Assembly (NCBI GenBank): GCA_009843735.1
Contig: VYCW01000118.1
Span: 1 to 64,000, forward strand
DNA from: Acidimicrobiaceae bacterium
GTDB lineage: Bacteria > Actinomycetota > Acidimicrobiia > Acidimicrobiales > Aldehydirespiratoraceae
DNA length: 64,000 nt
Reading direction: 5' to 3'
Shown here: piece by piece, positions 54,150-63,197 of the stretch
Layout of the letters: every line of letters starts with the position of its first letter
How positions within the stretch are numbered: the stretch's first letter is position 1
Translations under genes and position numbers: made by a program
The notes under the pieces: generated by a model
Databases searched by the model: none
What the model was told of the DNA's origin: nothing
The model's input: only the letters and a program-made list of their open reading frames with translations

Positions 54150-55553
54150 TCAGCGTCTCTTCTTCTTGCTTCGACTTCGGTTCGCATTGCTCCGCTTGGG
54201 AGCCGAACCAGGTGCGGTGGTGCGGCCGCCGGTGGCCCGACTGCTGGACCGGCTGCGCGTGGGGGCCTTGCCGGTCTTCCCGCCCCCGGACCTTCTCGCG
54301 GTCGACGGCCGTTCACGGGCCTGACTATCAGTGTCGTCACCACGACGCCGCCTGGGAATCTTACCCCGCGCCGGGGCCGCGCTCTGCTTGCCGGCACCAG
54401 CCTTGCCCCGCGCCGGGGCGGCTCCCCGCTTGCTGGCCGGAGCCTTGCCCCGCGCTGGGGCCGCGCTCTGCTTGCCGGCACCAGCCTTGCCTCGTGCTGG
54501 GGCTCCGTCCCGCTTCCGGGCGGGCGCCCGCTTTCCCTCGGCTCCCGCACCCCGCTTGCGGGAAGGAGCCTTGCCCTTGGCCGTGGCCGCGTCCCGCTTG
54601 GGAGTGGGTGTGCCCTTCTTCTCGGTGATCGACTTCGCTGAGCGTTGCTTGGGATCGGGCTCGGCCTGAGCCTCGTCCGTCGCGGCAGCTCGCTGCTTGG
54701 CCACCTGCGCTCCCAGCGAGTCCTCGCCCCGGTAGAAGGACCGGGTGATGTAGGCCTGCTGGGCGATACGGACCATGTTCGAGACGATGAAGTAGACCAC
54801 GACCGCGCCCGGCATGACGTAGGAGAACACCGGCAGCATGTACGGGATGAGCTTCATCATCATCTGCTGCTGCGGGGGCATGGCCTGGGTCTGCCTGCCC
54901 TGGATCTGCCGCTGTTGCACGAGGCTCGTGACCAGCACGAACAGGATCATCAGGAAGTAGGGGAGTGCCTCGACGATTCCGGCCGAGAGGGCATCGCTAG
55001 CGCTCCTCGACAGATCAACGCCCCACGAGACCATCTCCAGGTTGCCGCTGAGGTCGCCATAGAGGGCGGTGTCGCGGGACAGGAAGTCCGGATCGAACGC
55101 CAGGTCACCCCTGGGAATCGGGGTCTCGGCGTATTGGGGAACCGTCTCGAACGCGGTGTCGGCGTAGCGACGAGAGGTATATCCGATCTGGGTCCCGATC
55201 TCGGTCGTGCGCCGGGTCAGCCCATCCACAACGCGGTACATGACCAGGAAGATCGGGGCCTGCACCAGCATGGGGAGCAGGCACCCGACCGGGTTGAGGC
55301 CGTGCTCCTTGTAGAAGGCGGCCGTGGCCTCGTTCATAGCCTGGCGGTCGCCCCGGTACTGGGCCTGGATCTTCTTCAGCTCCGGCATGTGCTGTTGCAT
55401 CTGCAGCGTCGAGCGCGTGAACTTCAGGGTGAGCGGGGTCACCGCAATCGTCGTAGTCAAGGTCAGGAAGGCGATCGCCATGCCGTACGAGGGCCACAAC
55501 GAGTAGAACCAGGCCAGTACCGCGGTGATCAGGTCGAACAGCGGATCAAGCAT
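54150..55553 (-). CDS. yidC: Membrane protein insertase YidC with long repetitive basic tail
   Basis: Inserts membrane proteins alone or with SecYEG, 467 residues. The conserved insertase core covers about 1-270, with the hydrophilic-groove helices and the loop [42 protein letters not shown] at about 61-102. After about 300 the chain is an Ala/Lys/Arg/Gly-rich tail of over 150 residues containing repeated [13 protein letters not shown]-type units, ending KKKRR. Basic tails bind ribosomes in other YidC proteins, but this one is very long. Start overlaps the yidD end by 8 bp. Confidence 0.94.
   Translation of the reverse strand: MLDPLFDLITAVLAWFYSLWPSYGMAIAFLTLTTTIAVTPLTLKFTRSTLQMQQHMPELKKIQAQYRGDRQAMNEATAAFYKEHGLNPVGCLLPMLVQAPIFLVMYRVVDGLTRRTTEIGTQIGYTSRRYADTAFETVPQYAETPIPRGDLAFDPDFLSRDTALYGDLSGNLEMVSWGVDLSRSASDALSAGIVEALPYFLMILFVLVTSLVQQRQIQGRQTQAMPPQQQMMMKLIPYMLPVFSYVMPGAVVVYFIVSNMVRIAQQAYITRSFYRGEDSLGAQVAKQRAAATDEAQAEPDPKQRSAKSITEKKGTPTPKRDAATAKGKAPSRKRGAGAEGKRAPARKRDGAPARGKAGAGKQSAAPARGKAPASKRGAAPARGKAGAGKQSAAPARGKIPRRRRGDDTDSQARERPSTARRSGGGKTGKAPTRSRSSSRATGGRTTAPGSAPKRSNANRSRSKKKRR
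54364..54520. repeat. Coding tandem repeats in the yidC tail
   Basis: Alternating 14-residue units ([14 protein letters not shown] and [14 protein letters not shown]) make a 28-residue period; the first, 42-nucleotide block GCGCTCTGCTTGCCGGCACC plus flank recurs almost exactly 84 bp on. The array is in frame and should expand or shrink by recombination. Confidence 0.8.
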
Positions 55554-55806
55554 CGATCAACCTCGCTGGTTCCGCTGTGCTGCGCCGGGCTGGGGGCACC
55601 GGATCCAGCCCCGTCGAGCCCCACGGGTGGCACCGGGCCAAGCGGCGAGTCGTCAACCAGATCCCCCGCCATGTTCCGTGGGTCTCCAGCGCCTCCAACG
55701 CGTAAGACGAGCAGGACGGTGCGTACCGGCACACCGGCGCACGGCCGGCCCGGACCAATCGGGAGGCTCGCACCGCGAGACAGGCCAGCCGCGCCGAGAG
55801 CCTCAT
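55546..55806 (-). CDS. yidD: Membrane protein insertion efficiency factor YidD
   Basis: Small membrane-associated factor aiding YidC, 86 residues. The family core [19 protein letters not shown] and [18 protein letters not shown] is complete, including three conserved Cys. ATG 55806 overlaps the rnpA stop (ATGA); a GTG at 55812 would add two residues. The C-terminus overlaps yidC by 8 bp. Confidence 0.94.
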   Translation of the reverse strand: MRLSARLACLAVRASRLVRAGRAPVCRYAPSCSSYALEALETHGTWRGIWLTTRRLARCHPWGSTGLDPVPPARRSTAEPARLIDA

Positions 55807-56138
55807 GGACACCTGAACCTGAGATCCCTGAACATGCCGCCCAGCATCAGCCGCAGCTCCGCAGGGGAGAAGCGCTCGAGCGGCGCCGAGACGCGCAGGC
55901 GGTACTCGCCGTCGGCCAGCACGACCGCCTCGTCACGAGCGAGCTCCCGGAGTGTTTCCCGGACGCGACGCCGGACTCGGTTGCGCACGACCGCGGTTCC
56001 CACGGACTTGGGCACGGCCAGGTGGACGCGCACCGGACCGGGCGCGGCGCGGAACGACACCCTCAGCGGGCCGCGGCGGACGTTGGCTGCGGCCGGAGAC
56101 TGGTCGTGCGTCCTCCGGCCCCTCGTCGAGCCCCTCAC
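55803..56138 (-). CDS. rnpA: Ribonuclease P protein component
   Basis: Protein subunit of RNase P, which matures tRNA 5' ends; 111 residues. The RNR motif is [17 protein letters not shown] (about 50-66), preceded by [11 protein letters not shown]. The GTG start overlaps the rpmH stop by four bases. The N-terminus is somewhat long and basic. Confidence 0.93.
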   Translation of the reverse strand: MRGSTRGRRTHDQSPAAANVRRGPLRVSFRAAPGPVRVHLAVPKSVGTAVVRNRVRRRVRETLRELARDEAVVLADGEYRLRVSAPLERFSPAELRLMLGGMFRDLRFRCP

Positions 56139-56269
56139 GCTGCCAGTCGGCTCCGCCCCTTACGACGACGGGCTTGCAGGACAGCGCGTCCGGAGCGAGT
56201 TCTCATTCTGGCCCGAAAGCCGTGCTTCTTATGCCTTTTCCTGATGTTGGGCTGAAAAGGACGTTTCAT
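56135..56269 (-). CDS. rpmH: 50S ribosomal protein bL34
   Basis: 44-residue large-subunit protein with the invariant start [20 protein letters not shown] and the Arg/Lys-rich end. A strong GAGGGAGG site lies upstream of ATG 56269. It is the first gene of the minus-strand rpmH-rnpA-yidD-yidC-jag-rsmG-parAB run leading away from the origin. Confidence 0.97.
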   Translation of the reverse strand: MKRPFQPNIRKRHKKHGFRARMRTRSGRAVLQARRRKGRSRLAA

Positions 56270-56680
56270 AGCGATCCTCCCTCGGTACTCCCTCGCCTCG
56301 GGCGTTCCGAAAAAAGCCGCCGCTGCAAATGATGCTTGTGGATGGCGGCGGAACCACATCCACGGTAGGGCTGCCCCTACGCTGCGACAACCACGGCCCC
56401 GCGACGGTCACCGGCAGCACCCGGAGTCACCGCAATTTTGGGCTCAACAAACCACACCGGGAAAACATATCTTACATAGTTGTCATTCACTTTGCCTTCA
56501 TCCGGTCTGAACTAGTTGTTTGCATGGTTTGGTTCGTCTGACTTGCAGCCATTCGCGATGCTGCTACGTTCCGCAGGCCGTTACGTCCGAGTCAATCTGA
56601 GACCGGTCCTCCTCCCGCCAAGGGCCGTTCAACTGTCTTGTCCACATCTGTGGATGACTCTGTGGAGAAAGGAGATCGAG
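56270..56680. other. oriC: rpmH-dnaA intergenic region, candidate origin/regulatory region
   Basis: A 411-bp gap at which gene direction switches. Bases 56461-56520 are about 63 percent A+T by hand count, the most AT-rich stretch noticed in the window and a candidate unwinding element. DnaA-box-like 9-mers are TTGTCCACA (56638-56646), the opposed TGTGGATGA (56649-56657), TGTGGAGAA (56661-56669) and TGTGGATGG (56337-56345). The promoters of rpmH and dnaA must also be here. In some Actinobacteria oriC is instead between dnaA and dnaN, so the exact origin is not settled. Confidence 0.6.
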
Positions 56681-58051
56681 GTGAGCAACGATCCCGAAGC
56701 GGAACGGATCTGGACAAGTTGCGCACAGAGCATCCGGAGTCAGGTCAGCGATGCCGTCTGGAGGACCACCTTCAGCGGCGCGCGTGCTACTGCCTTCGAA
56801 GAGCGATCGCTGACTGTGGTCGTTCCGACCAGCCTGCAGAAGGCCCGCATCGAGCGCCGGTACTTCGGCCTGCTGACCGACGCCATCGACGAGACCGAGC
56901 CCGACATCACCGTCCGCATCGAAATCGACCCCGACTGGACCGAGACCAGCCAGCGGCTCGCCCCTGCCGACGACGATTCGACCGAGCCGGGAGCCGACTC
57001 CGAGGCCGCGGGCTCGAGCGGCGAGTCCGGGCCCGACATCCGGCTGACGTTCGAGCAGTTCGTCACAGGAACGTCCAACCGCTTCTCGCACGCGGCCGCC
57101 CTCGCCGTGGCCGAGACTCCCGCCGGGGCCTACAACCCGCTGTTCATCCACGGCGCGTCCGGGCTCGGAAAGACCCATCTGCTGAGAGCCATCAGCCACT
57201 ACGTCAACAACCACTACCCGTCCTACAAGGTTCGATACGTCACTAGCGAGACCTTCCTCAACGAGTTCGTCCAGGCCATCCGCAACAGCACACAGCCCGA
57301 GTTCAAGCAGGTCTACCGAAGCAACGACGTGCTGCTGGTTGACGACATCCAGTTCATGGAGGGCAAGGACGGCCTTCAGGAGGAGTTCTTCCACACCTTC
57401 AACGACCTCCTGCAGAACGGCGCTCAGATCGTCCTCTCCTCCGATCGGGCCCCGGATGCCATGCCCACTCTCGAAGACCGGCTGCGGAGCCGGTTCAAGT
57501 CCGGCCTGATCACCGACATCCAACCGCCCGATCTAGTGACCCGCCTTGCCATCCTTGAGAAGAAGGCCGAGTTCTCCGCCATTGAGATCCCTGGAGACGT
57601 CCTCTCGTTCATCGCCGAGAACATCACCGACTCGATCCGGGAGCTCGAGGGAGCCCTCATCAAGGTCACCGCCTACGCCAGCATCACAGGCCAGCGATGC
57701 TCGTACGACCTGGCCAACCGCGTGCTGGCCGATCTGATCGACAAGACGATCAAGGCGCCGGTGACCGTGGCGAAGATCCTCGAGGCCACCGCCGAAGTGT
57801 TTAATTTCACAATCGAGCAGATCACCGGCGGCAGCCGTCGCCGGCCGCTAGTCGATGCCCGCCAGATCGCCATGTACGTGACACGCAACATGACCGATCT
57901 GTCCTACCCCGAGATCGGTCGGGCCTTCGGCAACCGCGACCACACCACCGTCATCCACGCCGTGCGCAAGATCGAGCACCACATGACCGAGCGCAAGGAG
58001 GTCTTCGACAAGGTCCAGGAGCTCCAGAAGCGCGTCAACGAGATCTCGTGA
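56681..58051 (+). CDS. dnaA: Chromosomal replication initiator protein DnaA
   Basis: Initiator ATPase that binds DnaA boxes and melts oriC, 456 residues from GTG 56681, set by AAAGGAG 6 bases upstream. Domain I (about 1-85), acidic linker domain II (about 90-120, shorter than in Streptomyces), AAA+ domain III with Walker A HGASGLGKTHLL (about 157-168) and Walker B VLLVDDIQF (about 217-225), and domain IV with the box-reading NRDHTTVIHAVRKIE (about 418-432). Reading upstream to 56516 in the same frame gives no conserved sequence. Confidence 0.97.
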   Translation: MSNDPEAERIWTSCAQSIRSQVSDAVWRTTFSGARATAFEERSLTVVVPTSLQKARIERRYFGLLTDAIDETEPDITVRIEIDPDWTETSQRLAPADDDSTEPGADSEAAGSSGESGPDIRLTFEQFVTGTSNRFSHAAALAVAETPAGAYNPLFIHGASGLGKTHLLRAISHYVNNHYPSYKVRYVTSETFLNEFVQAIRNSTQPEFKQVYRSNDVLLVDDIQFMEGKDGLQEEFFHTFNDLLQNGAQIVLSSDRAPDAMPTLEDRLRSRFKSGLITDIQPPDLVTRLAILEKKAEFSAIEIPGDVLSFIAENITDSIRELEGALIKVTAYASITGQRCSYDLANRVLADLIDKTIKAPVTVAKILEATAEVFNFTIEQITGGSRRRPLVDARQIAMYVTRNMTDLSYPEIGRAFGNRDHTTVIHAVRKIEHHMTERKEVFDKVQELQKRVNEIS

Positions 58052-58298
58052 ACGCACGCCGGCCGGGACCGGGGGAGAATCCTGGGGACGGTACGCGGGG
58101 CGACCCTGCACCACTGTGGCCACAGGAGCGGTGAATCAACAACCGTCACACCACGCCGCAGGGTCACGCTGGTTGACACGGCAAGCCTGGGGACGCCGGA
58201 TGGCCTGGGATTCCAACGCGAATGACCGACGATCCCCAATCCACAGCACCTAACGTCTTCTACAACACTTAAACAAAAGAGCCACAGGGGTTAGAACC
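58052..58298. other. dnaA-dnaN intergenic region
   Basis: 247 bp. It contains a perfect 12-bp palindrome CTGTGGCCACAG (58114-58125), a DnaA-box-like CAATCCACA (58237-58245), and TTGACA (58173-58178) without a clear -10. The 40 bases before dnaN are A-rich. It may hold part of the origin and the dnaN promoter. Confidence 0.5.
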
Positions 58299-59441
58299 AT
58301 GGGCATGAAGTTCCGTTGCGAGCGCGACGCTCTGCTGGATGCGCTCACCGTGGCCGTGCGAGCCGCGGCCGGCGCTAGTTCGAGCCGGGCCGCGCTGACA
58401 GGGGCGCATCTTGATCTGGCTGATGGAGCCCTCGTGGTCACGGGCAGCGACCTGGATCTGACGCTGTCGGTTACCGCCGAGGTGGCGGGTGAGGCGGACG
58501 GGGCGGCCGTCACCCCGGCGCGGCTCCTGACCGATGTTGTGCGGGCTGTTCCGCCGGGATCGGTGGAGTTCTCAGTCACTGACGATGGCGAGGCTTCGAT
58601 TGTTGCGGGCTCTTCCGAGTTCTCTATCCGGCTCATCCCCGAGGAGGACTACCCCCAACTGGCGTTCAAGGATGAGAGCACCGTCGAAGGGGCGGCCTCC
58701 GTGGCGTTCAGCCCGGCGGTCACGTTCGACGGGCCTGAGTTCCGGGAGGCTCTCAGCCAGGTTGTCCGGTCGGCGTCCTCGGACGACTCCCGTCCGATCC
58801 TGACCGGTGTGTTGATGGCCGCCGAGGATGAGGGGCAGTTGCGGCTTGTCTCGACCGACTCCTACCGGCTGTCCGTCCGGGACCTCGAAGGCTCGTCGAT
58901 CCTGGGCGAGCATCAGAGGGTGCTGGTGCCGAGCCGGGCTCTCAGAGAGCTGGAGCGTCTCATCGCGGAGTCCGGTGATGTGACCCTGAAGCTGGCTGAG
59001 CACTACGCCCAGTTCGTGGTCGGAGCAGTCCAACTGACCACCCGCCTGATCCCCGGCGACTTCCCGAACTACCAGGGATTGATCCCCAGTGACCACCCCA
59101 ACTGCCTGACAGTCAACCGGGAGCAGCTGCTGGAGGTCGTGCGCCGGGTGCGGCTGCTGGCCCAGGATTCCACGCCGGTCCGCCTCGTGATGACCAGCGA
59201 AAGCCTCGAGGTCATTGCCATCACGCACGATGTCGGCAAGGCCAACGAATCCATGGACGCGCAGTACGAGGGCGAGGACCTGACCGTGGCGTTCAATCCG
59301 GGCTACCTGATCGACGGCATTGAGGCCACCACCGGGGATGAGATCACTCTGCACACTGCGGACGCGGTGAAGCCTGCCCTGCTTCGCTCGGTGGCCGATG
59401 AGAGCTTCCTCTACTTGCTGATGCCGGTCCGGGTGAGCTGA
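58299..59441 (+). CDS. dnaN: DNA polymerase III sliding clamp (beta subunit)
   Basis: Ring-shaped processivity clamp, 380 residues. Begins MGMKFRCERDALLDAL and has three similar clamp domains; typical segments are FSIRLIPEEDYPQL (about 108-121), YRLSVRDL (about 189) and the C-terminal FLYLLMPVRVS. ATG 58299 has AGGGG 9 bases upstream; ATG 58305 is the alternative. Confidence 0.96.
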   Translation: MGMKFRCERDALLDALTVAVRAAAGASSSRAALTGAHLDLADGALVVTGSDLDLTLSVTAEVAGEADGAAVTPARLLTDVVRAVPPGSVEFSVTDDGEASIVAGSSEFSIRLIPEEDYPQLAFKDESTVEGAASVAFSPAVTFDGPEFREALSQVVRSASSDDSRPILTGVLMAAEDEGQLRLVSTDSYRLSVRDLEGSSILGEHQRVLVPSRALRELERLIAESGDVTLKLAEHYAQFVVGAVQLTTRLIPGDFPNYQGLIPSDHPNCLTVNREQLLEVVRRVRLLAQDSTPVRLVMTSESLEVIAITHDVGKANESMDAQYEGEDLTVAFNPGYLIDGIEATTGDEITLHTADAVKPALLRSVADESFLYLLMPVRVS

Positions 59442-59480
59442 GCAGGGGCCGGTCGGGCGCACTCCGGTGGAGGGGCGGCT

Positions 59481-60584
59481 GTGCGAGTGCGCTCGTTGTC
59501 GCTGACGGACTTCAGGTCCTACGCCAGAGCCGAGGTGGAGTTCGCGGCAGGCCTGACCGCGGTTGTCGGTCCTAACGGTCAGGGCAAGACCAACCTGCTG
59601 GAGGCAATCGGCTTCGCGGCCGGGCTGGGCTCGCTGCGGGGTGCGTCGGAGGCCGCCCTCATCCGGGACGGTGCCGAGTCTGCGGTGGTGCGCTGCCTGG
59701 CGGAGGCATCCGACGGCCGGGAGGTTCGCATCGAGGCGGAGCTGGCCCGGTCCAGACCGAACCGGGTGCGGGTCAACAATCAGCCTGTAGCCCGACGACG
59801 GGATCTGGTCGGTGTGCTCACTGCCACGGTGTTCTCACCCGAGGATCTTGACTTGGTGAAGGGCGAGCCTGCCCGCCGGCGTCGCTGGATCGACGGCGCC
59901 CTGACCGCGGTCCGCCCGCCGCTGGGGGCATTGCGGAGCGAGGTGGACCGGATTCTCCGCCAGCGGAACACCCTGTTGCGCCAGGCCGGGGGCCGGGCCA
60001 GCGACGATGTGGCCATAACCCTGGATGTCTGGGACTCCAGGCTTGCCGCGGCCGGTGACGAGCTGCGGGCTTGCCGCCAGAAATTACTGGACGCACTGGA
60101 GCCCCGGATTCGCTCGCACTACGCGCAGATCGCCAGGGATCGAAGCGATACGGACACCAGCTATGTGTCCAGCTGGGGAGAAGGCTCCCTGGCAGCCGCG
60201 CTAGCGGAGGCGCGACCCGACGATCTGAGACGGGCGACCAGCACGGTAGGACCGCACCGTGACGACGTTCTGCTGCGTATCGGGGGGCTGCCGGCGCGAA
60301 GCCATGCCTCGCAGGGCGAGCAGCGGTCCCTGGCCCTGGCCCTGCGGCTGGCGGTGGACGCCGAGGTACGCGAGCGTCGGGACGTGCAACCGGTGCTGCT
60401 GCTCGATGACGTTTTCTCGGAGTTGGACGCCGACCGGGCGGCCGCCTTGCTGGACGCGCTGCCGCGCAGCCAGCGGATACTCACCACCGCGACGGGCCTG
60501 CCCGCCGGGGTCCGCTCCGACCAGCTGATCCGCCTCGCCGGCGGAGCGGCGCAAACCGTCGTCGTCACCGAGACGCCCTCGTGA
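59481..60584 (+). CDS. recF: DNA replication and repair protein RecF
   Basis: SMC-like ATPase that helps load RecA at gaps, 367 residues. Starts MRVRSLSLTDFRSYARAEVEF, Walker A GPNGQGKTNLLEAIGF (about 31-46), signature SQGEQRSLALALRLA (about 275-289) and Walker B VLLLDDVFSELD (about 305-316). GTG start after a GGAGGGG site. Followed with 4-bp overlap by the DUF721 gene. Confidence 0.95.
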   Translation: MRVRSLSLTDFRSYARAEVEFAAGLTAVVGPNGQGKTNLLEAIGFAAGLGSLRGASEAALIRDGAESAVVRCLAEASDGREVRIEAELARSRPNRVRVNNQPVARRRDLVGVLTATVFSPEDLDLVKGEPARRRRWIDGALTAVRPPLGALRSEVDRILRQRNTLLRQAGGRASDDVAITLDVWDSRLAAAGDELRACRQKLLDALEPRIRSHYAQIARDRSDTDTSYVSSWGEGSLAAALAEARPDDLRRATSTVGPHRDDVLLRIGGLPARSHASQGEQRSLALALRLAVDAEVRERRDVQPVLLLDDVFSELDADRAAALLDALPRSQRILTTATGLPAGVRSDQLIRLAGGAAQTVVVTETPS

Positions 60585-60883
60585 GCGGGCTCGAGGATGC
60601 GCCCGTCCCGCTGGGGGACGCCCTGGAACGCCTCTTGGGCTCGATGGATGCCCCGCCGACGGATCTCCTCTCGACGGTGTTCCAGCGGTGGGAGGAGGTG
60701 GTGGGCCCCGAGGTGGCCCGTCACTGCCGCCCGGCTGCGATCGAGGAGGAGCGCCTAGTCGTGCTCGCTTCCGACGCCACATGGGCCAGCGAGGTGCAGT
60801 GGCTGGCAAGCGACGTGCTGGCCCGCATCAATGAGATGTCGACCGCGGGACGGCTGGAATCGCTTACAGTCCGGGTCGAATAG
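60581..60883 (+). CDS. DUF721 (DciA-like) family protein
   Basis: 100-residue protein in the slot of Rv0004 between recF and gyrB. Conserved core: LSTVFQRWEEVVGPEVARHCRPAAIEEERLVVLASDATWASEVQWL (about 28-73). DciA relatives act as helicase loaders in bacteria lacking DnaC, so partnership with DnaB is plausible. This copy is shorter than the mycobacterial one because it lacks the basic N-terminal region. GTG start overlaps the recF stop. Confidence 0.88.
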   Translation: MSGLEDAPVPLGDALERLLGSMDAPPTDLLSTVFQRWEEVVGPEVARHCRPAAIEEERLVVLASDATWASEVQWLASDVLARINEMSTAGRLESLTVRVE

Positions 60884-61113
60884 GCATCCTGATGCGCGCC
60901 GCGGCCGGGCCTGCGCTGGTAGAATCAGAGCCGTGATCGGCGGCGCGATTCAGGGCTCTCGCCCGGGTCTGCGCCCCCGGCCCGCCCGGTCCTCGTCTGC
61001 TGTGGCCGGGTCGTGGCAGTGAGAGGGCGCGGCTCCCGCACCGGCGCACTGGCAGACCCCCAATCCGACGTTGCCAGGCTCAGCTGTGGCCGGGCAAGGA
61101 AGGCCGATCACTC
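60884..61113. promoter_or_regulatory. Region upstream of gyrB
   Basis: 230 bp without a gene, expected to hold the gyrBA promoter. TAGAAT at 60920-60925 resembles a -10 box, but no good -35 hexamer lies at the right distance. Nothing else was recognised. Confidence 0.3.
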
Positions 61114-63177
61114 GTGACATCCGACGTCAGCACCGCGGAGGCGAGACAGCAGACTTCATCCGTAGACGGCCCGTCCTATGGCGCGCTCGAAATCACCGTC
61201 CTCGAGGGCCTGGAGGCCGTGCGGGAGCGGCCCAGCATGTACATCGGGTCTACGGGGCCCACGGGGCTGCACCACCTCGTATGGGAGGTCGTGGACAACT
61301 CGGTGGACGAGGCCATGGCCGGGTATTGCACCCGCATCGACGTGACCCTGCACGCCGACGGCTCCTGCGAGGTCGGCGACGACGGGCGCGGCATTCCCGT
61401 GGAGCCCCATCCCCTCCACGACGAGGTACCAGCCGCGGAGTTGGTGATGACGCTGCTGCACGCCGGGGGGAAGTTCGGCGGCGACGGCTACAAGATCTCG
61501 GGTGGCCTCCACGGAGTCGGCGTATCGGTGGTGAACGCGCTGTCGGAGCGGCTCGAGGTGGACATTTACCGGGCCGGGCAGCAACACCGCATGACGTTCG
61601 TTGGCGGGGGTCAGATCGAGGAGGCCCTGTCGGTGCGGGGAGCGGCCCCGGACGTCGACGGCGAGCCTCGAACCGGGACCGCGATCCGCTTCTGGCCCGA
61701 CCCGTCCGTCCTGGAGGACGTGACTTTCCGGTACCAGACCGTGGCCGAGCGCCTGGAGATGATGGCGTTCCTCAACCGGGGCCTGGAGATCCGAGTCCGC
61801 GACCTCAGATCTGGTCCGCATGGGCACTCGGAGTGGAGATCGTTCCGCTATGACGGCGGCATCAGCGACTACGTCGATCGGCTGAACCAGTCGAAGGTCC
61901 GCCTGTTCGACGCGGTCGGGCATTTCTCGGGTGCGGAGAACATCGACGACAACCCCCACGAGGTCGAGGTGGCGTTCCAGTGGAACACCGGGTTCAACAC
62001 CGACGGCCTGCACAGTTTCGCCAACGGCATCTCCACTATCGACGGGGGCATGCACGAGCAGGGTTTCCGGGCCGCGCTGACCCGCACCGTCAACGCCTAC
62101 GCCCGCGAGAAGGGCCTGCTGAAGGAGAAGGCCGACAACCTTCAGGGCGAGGACATCCGGGAAGGCCTCACCGCCATAGTCAGCGTCAGGATCGGCAAGC
62201 CTCAGTTCGAGGGCCAGACCAAGGCCAAGCTCGGCAACATGTCGATGCGGTCCTTCGTGGAGCGGGTCACCAACCGCTATCTCGCCGAATGGCTCGAGGA
62301 GCATCCGGCCGAAGCGAAGAGGGCGGTGCTGAAGGCGGTGGCCGCCTCCGCGGCCCGGGAGGCCGCGGCCAGGGTGCGGTCCGAGGTCCGCTCCAAGTCG
62401 CTGCTGGACGGGGCGGGGATGCCCGACAAGCTCAAGGACTGCACCTCCACCGACTCGGCCCGGCGGGAGCTGTTCATCGTGGAGGGAGATTCCGCCGGCG
62501 GGTCCGCGGTGCGAGCCCGCGACCCAGAGACGCAGGCCGTGCTTCCCATCCGGGGCAAGATCCTCAACGTCGAGCGGGCCCGCATCGACCGGATGCTCAA
62601 GAACAACGAGATCCAGGCGATCATCGCCGCCCTGGGCACCGGCATAGGCGGCCTGCACGGCTCCAACGGCAACTCCGATGGCAGCTCCAACGGCAGTACG
62701 GCCAGTGACGAGGGCTGCGACATCGGCAAGGCCAGGTACCACAAGGTGATCGTGCTCGCTGACGCCGACGTGGATGGGAGCCACATCCGCACGCTGCTGC
62801 TGACCTTCTTCTACCGCCAGATGCGGCCCCTGGTCGAGGCCGGCTACGTGTACGTGGCCCAGCCGCCCCTGTACTCCACCAAGGTCTCGAACTCGAAGAC
62901 TGTCTACCTGCTCGACGATGCCGCCAAGGACGCCTTCCTGGCCGAGCGGCCCAAGCACAATCGCGAGTTCCAGCGGCTGAAGGGCCTCGGCGAGATGGAT
63001 TGGGACGAGCTGCGCTCAACCACTATGGACCCCCGTACCCGCAGCCTGCTTCAGGTGTCCGTCGAGGAGGCCGCCATCGCTGATCAGGTGATCTCTGTGC
63101 TCATGGGTGACGATGTCGAACTGCGCAAGAACTTCATCGTCACCAACGCCAGAGAAGTCCGGAACCTCGACTTCTAG
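61114..63177 (+). CDS. gyrB: DNA gyrase subunit B with Ser/Gly/Asn loop insertion
   Basis: ATPase subunit of gyrase, 687 residues. GHKL ATPase domain with [12 protein letters not shown] (about 60-71), GDDGRGIPV and [14 protein letters not shown]; transducer domain; then TOPRIM with [11 protein letters not shown] (about 452-462), GKILNVE and [19 protein letters not shown] (about 549-567). Between ALGTGIG and the [12 protein letters not shown] strand, about 20 extra residues rich in Ser, Gly and Asn ([17 protein letters not shown]) are inserted in the TOPRIM domain. No intein. GTG 61114 follows an AAGGAAGG site. Confidence 0.96.
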   Translation: MTSDVSTAEARQQTSSVDGPSYGALEITVLEGLEAVRERPSMYIGSTGPTGLHHLVWEVVDNSVDEAMAGYCTRIDVTLHADGSCEVGDDGRGIPVEPHPLHDEVPAAELVMTLLHAGGKFGGDGYKISGGLHGVGVSVVNALSERLEVDIYRAGQQHRMTFVGGGQIEEALSVRGAAPDVDGEPRTGTAIRFWPDPSVLEDVTFRYQTVAERLEMMAFLNRGLEIRVRDLRSGPHGHSEWRSFRYDGGISDYVDRLNQSKVRLFDAVGHFSGAENIDDNPHEVEVAFQWNTGFNTDGLHSFANGISTIDGGMHEQGFRAALTRTVNAYAREKGLLKEKADNLQGEDIREGLTAIVSVRIGKPQFEGQTKAKLGNMSMRSFVERVTNRYLAEWLEEHPAEAKRAVLKAVAASAAREAAARVRSEVRSKSLLDGAGMPDKLKDCTSTDSARRELFIVEGDSAGGSAVRARDPETQAVLPIRGKILNVERARIDRMLKNNEIQAIIAALGTGIGGLHGSNGNSDGSSNGSTASDEGCDIGKARYHKVIVLADADVDGSHIRTLLLTFFYRQMRPLVEAGYVYVAQPPLYSTKVSNSKTVYLLDDAAKDAFLAERPKHNREFQRLKGLGEMDWDELRSTTMDPRTRSLLQVSVEEAAIADQVISVLMGDDVELRKNFIVTNAREVRNLDF

Positions 63178-63197
63178 CCCGGCCCCGGAGCGGTCCC

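Noticed and set aside
56516-56680. 55-codon N-terminal extension of DnaA
   Set aside because: It crosses the DnaA-box cluster and ribosome site; GTG 56681 gives the standard N-terminus.
60920-60925. Strong sigma-70-type promoter for gyrB
   Set aside because: Only a -10-like TAGAAT is seen; no -35 hexamer lies at suitable spacing, so it is listed only as a weak regulatory region.
61156-62958. 600-codon minus-strand open frame over gyrB
   Set aside because: Antisense shadow of gyrB caused by base composition; no conserved motif and gyrB is certain.
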